64,000 nucleotides of DNA, taken from NCBI RefSeq assembly GCF_009711135.1, contig NZ_WMIC01000007.1, positions 186,001 to 250,000 on the forward strand, given 5' to 3'. Source of the DNA: Flavobacterium sp. LC2016-01 (GTDB lineage Bacteria; Bacteroidota; Bacteroidia; Flavobacteriales; Flavobacteriaceae). A program made the translations under genes and the position numbers. Each line of letters opens with the position of its first letter. Position 1 is the first letter of the stretch. Below the pieces are notes generated by a model that ran no database searches, was not told the origin of the DNA, and saw nothing but the letters and a program-made list of their open reading frames with translations. Shown here one piece after another: positions 51,021 through 60,524 of this stretch.

Positions 51021-52241
51021 TTGAAAAAAGCAGTTGTAATTATAATCCTTTTGTTCTCAGTGTTTTCATGCAATAAAGCAGATGAAAAAGTTGAAACCAA
51101 AATCACTAAGCCTAAAACTAAAAAAGTAGAGTTTGGTTTTAATTACGCAGACTTTAATGTTGTAAACGACACCATTTCAAAAGGAGATTCGTTCGGATCT
51201 ATCTTTCAAAGTCAAAATATTGGTGATAAAAAAGTACACGATATTGTAGAACAAGTAAAAGATTCTTTTAACGTTAGATCCATTCGATACAACAAACCTT
51301 TTACTTTGCTTCGTGCAAAAAACAAAACTAATAACCTTCAAGTTTTTATTTATCAGCCAGATGCGCTGACATATTATGTTATTGATTTAAGAGACAGTAT
51401 TGCAAAAGCGTATAAAAAAATAAAACCGGTTACTTTAAAAAGAAAAATTATCGGTGGTGTTTTAAAAAGCTCTTTATCTGAAACTTTAGGAAACGAAAGC
51501 GTAGAAACAGCACTTGCCAGCAGAATTACAAAAGTCTTTTCATGGTCGATTGACTTCTTCAAACTTAAAAAAGGTGATCGTTACGGATTAATTTTCACGG
51601 AAAGATTCATTAACGGAAAAACCTATGACGGCGTTGAAGAACTTGAAGCCGCTTTTTTTGAGTACAAAGGAAAAATCGTTTATGCATTTCCTTTTGAAAA
51701 AGATACACTTTCAGGAAAAATCGAATATTATGACGATCAAGGAAGAACACTTAAAAATTTCTTTCTAAAAACGCCAATCAAATTCAGCCGAATCACTTCT
51801 CGATTTACGATGAACAGATTTCATCCGGTTCAGCATACCTGGAAAGCACATAAAGGAACAGATTATGCAGCACCAACGGGAACTCCAATTTCGACTACCG
51901 CTTCTGGAGTTGTTGAAGCAACTGGATATACCGCAGGAAACGGAAACTTTGTAAAAGTAAAACACAACGGAACCTACTCTACTCAATATTTACATATGTC
52001 AAAAATCTTGGTTCGCCGCGGACAGCGCGTTACTCAAGGCCAGACGATTGGTTTAGTTGGAAGTACAGGTTTAGCTTCTGGCCCACACGTTTGTTACCGT
52101 TTCTGGAAAAATGGCGTTCAAGTAGATGCACTTCGTCTCAACTTGCCAACCGGAGAATCTTTAACCGGAAATGACAAAACTCGTTTTGCGAAACAAATCG
52201 AACCTTTGAAAAGAGAATTAGACAGCATTGGTAATCTTTAA
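51021..52241 (+). CDS. M23 family metallopeptidase lipoprotein
   Basis: A 406-residue cell-wall endopeptidase of the LytM/M23 type. It begins at a TTG codon with a lipoprotein signal (VFSCNK, Cys14). The catalytic domain shows HKGTDYAAPTGTPI (His277, Asp281), QYLHMSKI (His325) and HVCYRFWKNG (His356), so all zinc and catalytic residues are present. The N-terminal half resembles the helical/OB regions that gate DD-endopeptidases such as MepM. It probably cuts peptide cross-links in peptidoglycan. It lies 31 bases after the dioxygenase gene. Confidence 0.9.
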   Translation: MKKAVVIIILLFSVFSCNKADEKVETKITKPKTKKVEFGFNYADFNVVNDTISKGDSFGSIFQSQNIGDKKVHDIVEQVKDSFNVRSIRYNKPFTLLRAKNKTNNLQVFIYQPDALTYYVIDLRDSIAKAYKKIKPVTLKRKIIGGVLKSSLSETLGNESVETALASRITKVFSWSIDFFKLKKGDRYGLIFTERFINGKTYDGVEELEAAFFEYKGKIVYAFPFEKDTLSGKIEYYDDQGRTLKNFFLKTPIKFSRITSRFTMNRFHPVQHTWKAHKGTDYAAPTGTPISTTASGVVEATGYTAGNGNFVKVKHNGTYSTQYLHMSKILVRRGQRVTQGQTIGLVGSTGLASGPHVCYRFWKNGVQVDALRLNLPTGESLTGNDKTRFAKQIEPLKRELDSIGNL

Positions 52242-52275
52242 TTTTTTATTGAAAACTCAAAGAAAATAACAAAAC

Positions 52276-52896
52276 ATGAAAAATGCTCGACTTAAAGCAA
52301 TTTATAGTGAAACTTTTTCTGGTTTAAAACTATTTTACAGAGACACCAATTTACCGGATGATTTAATTTCGAATTACAAAGTCGGGCAGATCATTCAAGA
52401 AAAAGGATTTACTGATATGACTTCTCTTGGCGGTGGTCTTTCAGGAAATCTCAGATATTTAATTGCAAGTTCTCATCCCAAAGATTTATCTAAATTCAAT
52501 CCTGATTCTGCAAAAATCGGTCATTTTCTTTTAGACACTATTACTTACTTTAAAGTTTTGGATATTTATAAAATTGGAGATAAAACCCAAGTTTTTCTAT
52601 TAAATATTCCCGACAATTCGTTGACACTTTTTAAAAATTCATCTTCAAATCTGGAAGAAGAAATTATTGAAAAGGCGAGAAAAAAATTCAATGATAAAAT
52701 CAATATTGCTTTAATTCCCGAATTACAAACCGAAGATTGGAAAGAAAGAACCAAATCTCCTTTGGGAATGAATGAAAACGGAGAAATGTTTTTTGATGAT
52801 TCTAAAATTAAAATTGAACCTTCAAAAAGAATTGAAATTGATACCGAAAAGAAAACGATCGAAGTAAATAAAAAACCTTGGTGGAAGATTTGGTAA
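52276..52896 (+). CDS. Uncharacterised soluble protein
   Basis: I do not recognise this 206-residue protein. It has no signal or TM segment. Notable parts are the Gly-rich MTSLGGGLSGNLRYLIASSHP (about 48-68), a mixed alpha/beta middle with ITYFKVLDIYKIGDKTQVFLLNIP, and a charged tail ending KKPWWKIW. It sits 34 bases after the M23 peptidase gene and 50 bases before a DUF2007 protein on the same strand, so co-expression is likely. Codon use and composition do not stand out. Confidence 0.6.
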   Translation: MKNARLKAIYSETFSGLKLFYRDTNLPDDLISNYKVGQIIQEKGFTDMTSLGGGLSGNLRYLIASSHPKDLSKFNPDSAKIGHFLLDTITYFKVLDIYKIGDKTQVFLLNIPDNSLTLFKNSSSNLEEEIIEKARKKFNDKINIALIPELQTEDWKERTKSPLGMNENGEMFFDDSKIKIEPSKRIEIDTEKKTIEVNKKPWWKIW

Positions 52897-52946
52897 CAAA
52901 TTAAACTTTTAAGAATAGAATAAAACATTAAAACCAACCCCAAATA

Positions 52947-53603
52947 ATGACTGAAAATTTTATCGCTTTTAAGAATTTCCCAACTCGAATCCAAGCCAAA
53001 GAAGTTGAAATATTACTAAATAACAACAATATCAAAACCGTTTTAGCAGATAATATTGCACCTGTTGATATTACTTTTTCAGGAAGTACTTTACAAAATC
53101 AATATGAGATAAAGATTGATCCCGCTGATTTTGCTAAAGCTCAAGAAATTTTAGAAAAAGACACCGAAAACCTTCTAAATCAAGTTGACAAAGATTATTA
53201 TCTTTTAAGTTTTTCGAATGAAGAATTATATGATGTTCTTTTAAAATCGGATGAATGGAATGTTTTTGATTATAAATTGGCACAAAAACTTTTAACCGAG
53301 CGCGGTAAAAATATCGATCCTGATATGCTGGCTTCTTTAAAAAAAGAACGCCTGAAAATTTTAGCAAAACCAGAAGAGAATCAAAAACCTTGGATAATGG
53401 CCGGATATTTATTTTCACTTTTGGGCGGCGGAATCGGAATTGTTATTGGTTATTCGCTTTGGACTTCTAAAAAAACCTTACCAAACGGCGAGCGTGTTTA
53501 TTCCTATAATGATGCCGACCGAAATCATGGGAAAACCATTTTTATTCTCGGCACAATAATTTTCCCATTGGCACTTTTAATCAGAATTCTTAGTGTCGAC
53601 TAA
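52947..53603 (+). CDS. DUF2007-domain membrane protein
   Basis: A 218-residue protein. The first 65 residues match the DUF2007 'putative signal transducing' fold (NFPTRIQAKEVEILLNNNNIKTVLADN, then YEIKIDPADFAKAQEIL). A helical middle is followed by two TM segments (about 149-170, MAGYLFSLLGGGIGIVIGYSLW, and 195-213). DUF2007 is a small ferredoxin-like domain similar to that of PII-like sensors. A regulatory role is only a suggestion. It is likely in the same transcript as the gene at 52276. Confidence 0.75.
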   Translation: MTENFIAFKNFPTRIQAKEVEILLNNNNIKTVLADNIAPVDITFSGSTLQNQYEIKIDPADFAKAQEILEKDTENLLNQVDKDYYLLSFSNEELYDVLLKSDEWNVFDYKLAQKLLTERGKNIDPDMLASLKKERLKILAKPEENQKPWIMAGYLFSLLGGGIGIVIGYSLWTSKKTLPNGERVYSYNDADRNHGKTIFILGTIIFPLALLIRILSVD

Positions 53604-53701
53604 TTTAAAAAACTGACTATTTTCAAATCACATTCATAAAACGTTTTCGTAACTAATTGTTATATAATCGTGAACCGCTACCCTTTTAAAAGTTATTTCA
53701 G

Positions 53702-53709
53702 TATTTTTG
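53702..53709 (+). promoter_or_regulatory. Putative -7 box of pgi
   Basis: TATTTTTG matches TAnnTTTG 37 bases upstream of the pgi ATG, in a 143-base spacer that otherwise holds nothing recognised. No clear -33 TTG. Confidence 0.45.
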
Positions 53710-53746
53710 TGTTTCTGAAAAAAACAAACCACATAATAAAATACAA

Positions 53747-55390
53747 ATGGCTTTAAACACAACAAACCCAACTGGGACTGAGGCGTGGAAAAATCTGCAA
53801 AACCACTATAATGCAATTCACGAAACTACGATACAAGAATTATTTCAGCAGGATAATGCCCGCGCTGCAAAATTCAACTTACAATGGAATGACTTTTTAG
53901 TTGACTATTCTAAAAACAATATCAGTCAGGAAACAATTTCTCTTTTGTTAGAATTGGCAAATTCAATTGGATTAAAAAATGCAATTGCTGCTTATTTTGG
54001 AGGAGAATTAATCAATAAAACAGAAAACCGCGCGGTTTTACACACGGCTTTACGTGCACCGGAATCGGCAGTAATTAAAGTTGATGGAGAAAATGTAATT
54101 CCGGAAGTTTATGAAGTAAAAAATAAAATCAAAAACTTTACAGAAGAAGTAATTTCTGGACAAAGAAAAGGATATACAGGAAAAGCATTTACAGATGTTG
54201 TAAATATTGGAATTGGAGGTTCAGATCTTGGTCCGGTTATGGCAGTTGAAGCTTTACAATTTTACAAAAATCACTTAAACTTACATTTCGTTTCAAATGT
54301 TGACGGCGATCACGTAAATGAAGTAATCAAAAAATTAAACCCTGAAACCACTTTATTTGTAATTGTTTCTAAGACTTTTACAACTCAAGAAACACTTTCG
54401 AATTCAGAAACTATTAAAGAATGGTTTTTAAAATCAGCAACTCAAGACGATATTGCAAAACACTTTGCTGCCGTTTCTACAAATATTCAAAAAGTAACGG
54501 AATTCGGAATTAATCCAGACAACGTTTTTCCAATGTGGGACTGGGTTGGAGGAAGATTTTCTCTTTGGAGCGCGGTTGGTTTAAGCATCGCTTTGGCAAT
54601 TGGTTTTGAGAATTACAACCAATTATTAGTTGGTGCAAATGAAATGGACGAGCATTTCAAATCAACCGAATTTGACGAAAACATTCCGGTAATTTTAGCT
54701 TTATTAAGCGTTTGGTACAATAATTTTTATGGCGCCGAAAGCGAAGCTTTAATTCCGTACACACAATATTTATCAAAGCTGGCTCCGTACTTACAGCAGG
54801 CAACTATGGAAAGTAACGGAAAAAGTGTTGGCCGTGACGGAAAACCTGTAAACTATCAGACCGGAACTATTATTTGGGGAGAGCCAGGAACAAACTCTCA
54901 GCATGCTTTTTTCCAATTAATTCACCAAGGAACAAAAAGAATTCCAACAGATTTTATTGGATTCATAAAACCGCTTTACGGAAATGAAGATCATCATGAC
55001 AAATTAATGTCAAACTTTTTTGCACAAACAGAAGCTTTAATGAACGGAAAAACTCCAGCGCAGGTTCAAGCCGAATTTGACAAACAAGGACTTTCTGCTG
55101 AAAAAGCTTCTTATTTATTGCCTTTCAAAGTATTTACCGGAAACAAACCGACGAACACAATTTTGATTGAAAAATTAACGCCAAAAAGCTTAGGTTCGTT
55201 AATTGCATTATACGAACACAAAATTTTTGTTCAAGGAATTATCTGGAATATTTTTAGTTTTGACCAATGGGGTGTTGAATTAGGAAAACAATTGGCAAAT
55301 TCAATTTTAGACGAAATAAACTCTAAAACTGTTAAGACTCATGACAGCTCAACGACGTTTTTACTAAATCACTTTTTGAAAAACAAATAA
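53747..55390 (+). CDS. pgi: Glucose-6-phosphate isomerase
   Basis: A 547-residue PGI that interconverts glucose 6-phosphate and fructose 6-phosphate in glycolysis and gluconeogenesis. Both family signatures are present: NIGIGGSDLGPVMAVEAL and the C-terminal SFDQWGVELGKQLA with the catalytic lysine. The base-bearing segment GEPGTNSQHAFFQLIHQGTKRIP is intact. Length equals the E. coli enzyme type. It has its own promoter box and a strong terminator, so it is monocistronic. Confidence 0.97.
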   Translation: MALNTTNPTGTEAWKNLQNHYNAIHETTIQELFQQDNARAAKFNLQWNDFLVDYSKNNISQETISLLLELANSIGLKNAIAAYFGGELINKTENRAVLHTALRAPESAVIKVDGENVIPEVYEVKNKIKNFTEEVISGQRKGYTGKAFTDVVNIGIGGSDLGPVMAVEALQFYKNHLNLHFVSNVDGDHVNEVIKKLNPETTLFVIVSKTFTTQETLSNSETIKEWFLKSATQDDIAKHFAAVSTNIQKVTEFGINPDNVFPMWDWVGGRFSLWSAVGLSIALAIGFENYNQLLVGANEMDEHFKSTEFDENIPVILALLSVWYNNFYGAESEALIPYTQYLSKLAPYLQQATMESNGKSVGRDGKPVNYQTGTIIWGEPGTNSQHAFFQLIHQGTKRIPTDFIGFIKPLYGNEDHHDKLMSNFFAQTEALMNGKTPAQVQAEFDKQGLSAEKASYLLPFKVFTGNKPTNTILIEKLTPKSLGSLIALYEHKIFVQGIIWNIFSFDQWGVELGKQLANSILDEINSKTVKTHDSSTTFLLNHFLKNK

Positions 55391-55415
55391 ATCCTAATTT
55401 TATAAAAAGCTGAAG

Positions 55416-55448
55416 CGCCTTAATTTAATAAAAATTAAGGCGTTTTTT
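55416..55448 (+). terminator. Intrinsic terminator of pgi
   Basis: CGCCTTAATTT (55416-55426) pairs with AAATTAAGGCG (55432-55442), five-base loop, then six T. It lies 26 bases past the stop. Confidence 0.9.
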
Positions 55449-55702
55449 CGTATAAATTACCTCTGAAAAAGCAATAAAACATGTCTATTTGCAGGTTTAC
55501 GGCTACACGACTGTTCAAATCATTATCATTTTAACAAAAAACAATACTTTAAATTTAAAAAACTGTTATTTAATTTAATGAAAAAATAAAAAATCATTTT
55601 AATGCGCAGCATAAACCGTAAAACTAATTTTTCTTAACATTTTGATAACATTATCTGATTTTAATGTTATAATTTTGCCAAAAACAATAAACTAAATAAC
55701 AA
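55449..55702 (+). promoter_or_regulatory. Leader of the TonB receptor gene with -7 box TAATTTTG
   Basis: TAATTTTG at 55670-55677 matches the -7 consensus 26 bases before the receptor ATG. A TTG lies 25 bases upstream of the box, longer than ideal. The rest of the spacer is A+T-rich with no ORF or repeat that I recognise. Confidence 0.4.
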
Positions 55703-58486
55703 ATGAAGAAAATGAAAAATTGGTTACTTACTGGACTATTTTTTATGATAGTTTCAACCGTATTTTCTCAAGGAAAAGTTACTGGTACGATTACCGACGG
55801 AACGGGTGGTACATTACCAGGAGCAAACGTAGCGATCAAAGGATCATCTACAGCTACTTCAACAGATTTTGATGGTAAATTTACTATCAGTTCAACAACA
55901 GGTTCGGGAGAGATTGTTATCTCTTTCATAGGTTATGACAACAAAACTGTAAAATTTACAGTATCAAATGGCTCAACTACAAACTTAGGTGAGATTGTTT
56001 TAACGTCTAACTCAAACGAGTTAAGCGAAATTGTAGTAAAAAGCAGTGTAATTGACGTTGCTAAAGACAGAAAAACTCCGGTTGCTGTTTCTACAATTAA
56101 AGCAGCTGAAATTCAAGAAAAACTTGGATCTCAAGAGTTTCCAGAGATCTTAAAAAGCACGCCATCTGTTTATGCTTCAAAAGCTGGAGGTGGATATGGA
56201 GATTCTAGAATTGCTATTCGTGGATTCGACCAAAAAAATATTGCTGTAATGGTTAATGGGGTACCAATCAACGACATGGAAAACAGTGCTGTTTTCTGGA
56301 GTAACTGGGCAGGTATCTCTGACGTAACTTCTGCAATGCAAGTACAAAGAGGTTTAGGAGCTTCAAAATTGGCTATCTCTTCAGTTGGAGGAACAATCAA
56401 CATTGTTACAAAATCTTCTGATGTTAAAGAAGGCGGAAATATTTCTTCTAGTTTTGGTAACAACAACTACATAAAAGCACAAGCTTCTTACAGTACAGGT
56501 TTAATGAAAAACGGACTTTCTGCTTCTGTTTTATTTAGCAGAACTGCAGGAGACGGATATGTTGATGGTACTAAATTTGAAGGATACAACTATTTCATGG
56601 CTTTTGGATACAAAATCAATGACAAACATAGTTTAGAATTTACATTTACAGGAGCGCCACAATGGCACGATCAAAGATCAACTTCTCCTCTTTTAAGTGA
56701 TTTCTTAAAATTCGGAAGCGATGGTTCAAAACCAAACATCAAATACAACTCTGATTGGGGTATGAGAAATGGTGAAGAGTACAACTTAAAAACAAACTAC
56801 TACCACAAACCTGTAATGTCTCTTAACTGGGATTATAACATCAACGAAACTACAAAATTATCTACTGTAGTTTACGCTTCATGGGGTCGTGGAGGAGGAA
56901 CTACTTCTACTGGAGGTATCAAAGGAAACAACCCTTACTCTACAAACAATTCACTAAGAAATGCTGACGGAACAATCAATTTTGATTTGATTCAAAACTG
57001 GAACTCTGGACAGCCAACTACATTAGGAACAAGAACGCAAACTAATGGTCAATACCAAAATAGTTCTGCTTCAGGAAGTGCTACAGTTACAAACACTGGT
57101 ATTACGCAAATTGCTTCAGTTAACTCACATAACTGGTACGGAACTGTTCTTAACTTAGATAAAAAGCTTACTGATAACTTAACTTGGGATATTGGAGTTG
57201 AAGGAAGAATGTACAAAGGTATTCACTTTCAAAACTTAATTGACTTATTTGGAGCTACAAACTATAGAGATGCTACAAACGTAAATGCTAATCCAAATCC
57301 AGCTTACTTCAGCACAACATATGCGCCAAGACCAAGCGGAAACCCATTTGTTAGCACTGATTACCAAGAAAGAATCAACTACTGGAATGATAGTGAAGTG
57401 AACTACTATGGTGCATTTACACAATTAGAATATTCTAAAGATAACTTCACTGCGTTTTTACAAGGAGCAGTTTCTCAACAAGGATACAAAAGAATTGACC
57501 ACTTTAAATATTTAACTACTGACCCGCTTTCTGAAACAGCTTTCAAAAACATCGTTGGTGGAGACGTTAAAGCTGGTGCAAACTACAACATTAATGAGCA
57601 CCATAATGTATATTTAAATACTGGTTTTTATTCAAAACAACCATTTTTCAATGCTGTTTATCCTAATAATGCTTCTGTTATTAACGATAACCTTACTAAT
57701 GAAAAAGTTAAAGCTGTTGAAGTTGGATACGGTTTCCGTTCAGCAATCTTCAATGCTACTTTCAATGGGTACTACACACAATGGAATGACAGATTTACAA
57801 TAGGAACTGATCCTGATGCTGCCAACAACATTGGAGGATACTATACTTTCTCAGGTGTAAACGAAACACATACTGGAGTTGAGTTAGAAGTTAACGCTAG
57901 ATTACTAGATAAATTGAAACTTAACGGTATGATCTCTATCGGTAACTGGAAATATGATGGAAACGCAACAAGTAACCGTTTTGACGCATCTAACAACCCA
58001 TTCCCTGGTGGAGTTGCTCAAACTTTATACTTAGATGGAGTAAAAGTTGGAAACAATGCTCAAACTACAATGGCAATTGGTGCTGCTTATGAAATCTTAA
58101 ATGGTTTAAATGTTGATGCTAACCTTAACTATGCTGAGAAATTATACGGAAACATCTCTCCAGTAAACTTCTTAAGCGCTACTAATAAAGGAGCATTAGA
58201 ATTACCTGGTTTTGCAACTACTGATGCTGGTGTTTCTTATAAATTCAGATTTGGAAAAGATAAAGGAAATGCTTTAAACTTCAGATTTAACGTAAACAAC
58301 CTTTTCGACAAAATCTACATAAACGAATCATTCACAAACATCTTTGCAAGTGATAATAAACCAGGAGTAACTCCTGCAAAAACTTACCAAGAACTTGGAG
58401 AAACATACCAAGGACTTGCAACTGCAAATAAAGTTTACTTTGGTTATGGTAGAACATGGAACTTTACATTACGTTACGAATTCTAA
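55703..58486 (+). CDS. TonB-dependent receptor with carboxypeptidase-like regulatory domain
   Basis: A 927-residue outer-membrane receptor. Signal peptide 1-22 (VFSQ), a carboxypeptidase-like beta domain at about 24-100 (GKVTGTITDGTGGTLPGANV), a plug with IRGFDQKNIAVMVNGVPIND and GTINIVTKSS (about 125-240), and a long barrel ending NFTLRYEF. It lacks the SusC signature set, and no SusD lies next to it, so it is a general TonB receptor for an unknown ligand (metal chelate, vitamin or oligosaccharide). It is monocistronic with its own terminator. Codon use is more G/C- and C-ending at many sites, in keeping with high expression. Confidence 0.92.
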   Translation: MKKMKNWLLTGLFFMIVSTVFSQGKVTGTITDGTGGTLPGANVAIKGSSTATSTDFDGKFTISSTTGSGEIVISFIGYDNKTVKFTVSNGSTTNLGEIVLTSNSNELSEIVVKSSVIDVAKDRKTPVAVSTIKAAEIQEKLGSQEFPEILKSTPSVYASKAGGGYGDSRIAIRGFDQKNIAVMVNGVPINDMENSAVFWSNWAGISDVTSAMQVQRGLGASKLAISSVGGTINIVTKSSDVKEGGNISSSFGNNNYIKAQASYSTGLMKNGLSASVLFSRTAGDGYVDGTKFEGYNYFMAFGYKINDKHSLEFTFTGAPQWHDQRSTSPLLSDFLKFGSDGSKPNIKYNSDWGMRNGEEYNLKTNYYHKPVMSLNWDYNINETTKLSTVVYASWGRGGGTTSTGGIKGNNPYSTNNSLRNADGTINFDLIQNWNSGQPTTLGTRTQTNGQYQNSSASGSATVTNTGITQIASVNSHNWYGTVLNLDKKLTDNLTWDIGVEGRMYKGIHFQNLIDLFGATNYRDATNVNANPNPAYFSTTYAPRPSGNPFVSTDYQERINYWNDSEVNYYGAFTQLEYSKDNFTAFLQGAVSQQGYKRIDHFKYLTTDPLSETAFKNIVGGDVKAGANYNINEHHNVYLNTGFYSKQPFFNAVYPNNASVINDNLTNEKVKAVEVGYGFRSAIFNATFNGYYTQWNDRFTIGTDPDAANNIGGYYTFSGVNETHTGVELEVNARLLDKLKLNGMISIGNWKYDGNATSNRFDASNNPFPGGVAQTLYLDGVKVGNNAQTTMAIGAAYEILNGLNVDANLNYAEKLYGNISPVNFLSATNKGALELPGFATTDAGVSYKFRFGKDKGNALNFRFNVNNLFDKIYINESFTNIFASDNKPGVTPAKTYQELGETYQGLATANKVYFGYGRTWNFTLRYEF

Positions 58487-58510
58487 TATTTAGAATCTAA
58501 ATAAATATTA

Positions 58511-58548
58511 AAAACGGCATTGACTTTTAGTTTAATGCCGTTTTTTTT
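58511..58548 (+). terminator. Intrinsic terminator of the TonB receptor gene
   Basis: AAAACGGCATT (58511-58521) pairs with AATGCCGTTTT (58534-58544), followed by T residues. It lies 24 bases past the stop. Confidence 0.88.
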
Positions 58549-58562
58549 ATGGCCTTTTTTTC

Positions 58563-58570
58563 TATATTTG
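58563..58570 (+). promoter_or_regulatory. Putative -7 box of the four-TM protein gene
   Basis: TATATTTG matches the -7 consensus 22 bases before the ATG. The terminator just upstream implies a new promoter here. No -33 TTG is evident. Confidence 0.5.
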
Positions 58571-58592
58571 TTTAAAACAAAAAACACAATTT

Positions 58593-59015
58593 ATGGATCA
58601 TTTTTTAAAAGAACTTCACTCCGGTTGGGCTTACTTAGCATTATTGCTTCTTTTAGTTGCGGTTGTAAATGCATTAATAGGCCTGAACTCTAAAAAAGAG
58701 TTTACAGCCAAAGACCGCAAAATTTCGTTATTTGCCTTAATTGGAACGCATACTCAATTATTGATCGGTTTAATTCTTTATTTTGTATCTCCTTTAGGAA
58801 AAGCTGCTTTCGGGCAAATGTCTAATACTGAGCTGCGACTTACTTCACTTGAACACCCTCTTATCAATATTATTGCCATCATTTTAATTACTATTGGATG
58901 GTCTAAACACAAAAAACTAATAAACAGCGAAGCAAAATTTAAGACATTTGCTATCTTTTATGGTTTAGGATTATTACTAATTCTAAGCAGAATACCTTGG
59001 AACCTTTGGTTCTAA
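58593..59015 (+). CDS. Four-TM membrane protein, possibly haem-binding
   Basis: A 140-residue integral membrane protein with four TM helices (about 10-30, 47-68, 90-108 and 120-138). Histidines occur near helix ends (LHSGWAYL, IGTHTQLLIGL, LEHPLINI), which recalls small cytochrome b-like proteins, but no classical bis-His pattern is certain. I do not know its role. It is a single-gene unit, with a -7 box and a strong terminator. Confidence 0.7.
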   Translation: MDHFLKELHSGWAYLALLLLLVAVVNALIGLNSKKEFTAKDRKISLFALIGTHTQLLIGLILYFVSPLGKAAFGQMSNTELRLTSLEHPLINIIAIILITIGWSKHKKLINSEAKFKTFAIFYGLGLLLILSRIPWNLWF

Positions 59016-59020
59016 ACAAA

Positions 59021-59048
59021 AAAAAGTCCTAGATTTGTAGGACTTTTT
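59021..59048 (+). terminator. Intrinsic terminator of the four-TM protein gene
   Basis: AAAAAGTCCTA (59021-59031) pairs with TAGGACTTTTT (59038-59048) with a six-base loop and a T run. Confidence 0.9.
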
Positions 59049-59100
59049 TTATAATGGCATATTATTTGTACAAACTCCCCAAGTCTGAAAAAAATAACCC

Positions 59101-59586
59101 ATGAGAAACAAGAAAAACTTTATACTCACAACACTTACAGTAGCTTTTATAAGTTGCTTTACCTACGTTATAAGCCAAACCAAACCGGTTATTGAACCAA
59201 AAACTCAAGATACGCTTACAGCAAGACCAAGTATAATCGCTTTACCAACAGACTCCGTCTTTACTGATAAAGGATTACGATTAAAAACCTACAAAAAAAA
59301 CGCTCATGCCTCCTACTATGCAGATCGTTTTAATGGAAAAAAAACAGCTGATGGCAGCCGTTTTAACAACAGCAAATATACCGCTGCACACAAAAAACTT
59401 CCTTTTGGAACACGCGTTAAAGTAACGAATGAAGCAAATGGAAAATTTGTAATTGTAAAGATTACAGATCGTGGTCCATTTGTAAAAACTCGTGAAATAG
59501 ATCTTTCAAAACGCGCTTTTATGGAAATCACAAAAAGTAAAGGTGCCGGTGCTATGAAAGTAACCATCGAGACTATTATAGAATAA
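59101..59586 (+). CDS. RlpA-like double-psi beta-barrel protein
   Basis: A 161-residue exported protein. After an N-terminal hydrophobic anchor (about 8-25) and a short linker, the C-terminal domain (about 62-155) is a double-psi beta-barrel with ASYYADRFNGKKTADGSRFN, LPFGTRVKVTNEANGK and VKITDRGPFV (catalytic-type Asp). This is the RlpA/septal-ring lytic transglycosylase family, which cuts glycan strands lacking stem peptides in some bacteria. No SPOR domain is present, so septal targeting is not predicted. It converges on DinB. Confidence 0.88.
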   Translation: MRNKKNFILTTLTVAFISCFTYVISQTKPVIEPKTQDTLTARPSIIALPTDSVFTDKGLRLKTYKKNAHASYYADRFNGKKTADGSRFNNSKYTAAHKKLPFGTRVKVTNEANGKFVIVKITDRGPFVKTREIDLSKRAFMEITKSKGAGAMKVTIETIIE

Positions 59587-59591
59587 AAAAA

Positions 59592-59620
59592 AATCCTGCT
59601 TAAAGCAGGATTTTTTTTTA
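59592..59620. terminator. Bidirectional terminator between RlpA-like and DinB genes
   Basis: AATCCTGCTT (59592-59601) pairs with AAGCAGGATT (59604-59613), loop of two bases, A run before and T run after, so it can serve both convergent genes. Confidence 0.85.
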
Positions 59621-60073
59621 AACAAACTTTCGTATGCTCATTATAATTCCGGTATGAATCCCTTCATGGTAATTATTAAATTCTAAAGCTCCCTCAACAT
59701 TCTTCAAAACATACCCCATACTAGTGGTATATTCAGTATAATTTTGAAAAATACCAGCAGCGAAATCTTGCTGCACTTGCTCTAAAGTTGTTGAAAGCAA
59801 CTTTCTGATTTCATCAACTTCATCTTGCGAAACAAATCCTTCGGGTTTAGTTCCTTTTCTATATTTATTAATAAATTCCTCCGAAACCTTCGATGTCAAA
59901 CCTGATAGTTTATAGATTAAAACTTGTTGTGATGATACACAATGCGCAATATTCCAAATCAAGTTATTGCTAAATCCTTCCGGAATTTTGTTTAATTGTT
60001 CTAATGAATGATTGTCTAAAATCTTCAATAGAATTTCTCTAATGGTTTTTTGAACTTCAAAAACAGATTTCAT
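59618..60073 (-). CDS. DinB family protein
   Basis: A 151-residue four-helix bundle of the DinB/YfiT type. Candidate metal-binding histidines lie in LIWNIAHCVSSQQVLIYKLSG (His49) and near the C-terminus in NNYHEGIHTGIIMSIRK (two His). DinB-like proteins are often metal-dependent thiol transferases or hydrolases; the E. coli DNA polymerase of the same name is unrelated. The gene stands alone and converges on the RlpA-like gene. Confidence 0.82.
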   Translation of the reverse strand: MKSVFEVQKTIREILLKILDNHSLEQLNKIPEGFSNNLIWNIAHCVSSQQVLIYKLSGLTSKVSEEFINKYRKGTKPEGFVSQDEVDEIRKLLSTTLEQVQQDFAAGIFQNYTEYTTSMGYVLKNVEGALEFNNYHEGIHTGIIMSIRKFV

Positions 60074-60153
60074 AATTATATTTTTTTTCTAAAATTAGGC
60101 AATTTTAAAATTTAAATGGATTTTCTTTGTATGTCTAACAAAATTCAGAAAAA

Positions 60154-60501
60154 ATGAACAAAATATACTATTTAGCGTCTTGCGACACTTGCAGAAAAAT
60201 CATTAAAAGTTTGCCTGAAAACAATTTAGTTTTTCAAGACATTAGACAAGATCCAATTACAGAAGCTCAACTTGAAGAGATGTATCAACTTTCTGGAAGC
60301 TATGAAGCCTTATTCAGCAAGAAAGCACAATTGTACAAATCAATGGATTTAAAAAACAAAGCACTGACTGAGGCTGATTTTAAAAAATACATTTTAGAAC
60401 ATTATACTTTTTTAAGCCGTCCGGTTTTTATTATTGATGAGAAAATTTACATTGGCAACAGCCAAAAAAATGTAGCAGAGGTGATAAAAGTTTTGAGTTA
60501 A
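60154..60501 (+). CDS. ArsC/Spx family protein
   Basis: A 115-residue thioredoxin-fold protein of the arsenate reductase (ArsC)-like family. It starts IYYLASCDTCRKI with a CxxC (Cys10, Cys13), and ends with the ArsC-type cis-Pro block FLSRPVFIIDEKIYIG. It lacks the long C-terminal segment of true arsenate reductases, and has no ars neighbours, so a YffB/Spx-like thiol role is more likely than arsenate detoxification. A GC-rich structured element follows it. Confidence 0.82.
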   Translation: MNKIYYLASCDTCRKIIKSLPENNLVFQDIRQDPITEAQLEEMYQLSGSYEALFSKKAQLYKSMDLKNKALTEADFKKYILEHYTFLSRPVFIIDEKIYIGNSQKNVAEVIKVLS

Positions 60502-60524
60502 ATTACAAGATTTGTTTAATACGA

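Noticed and set aside
59618..60073. DNA polymerase IV because of the DinB name
   Set aside because: The protein is a 151-residue helical bundle, not a Y-family polymerase.
60154..60501. Arsenate reductase for an ars operon
   Set aside because: No arsR, arsB or related genes nearby; the family also contains Spx/YffB-like proteins.
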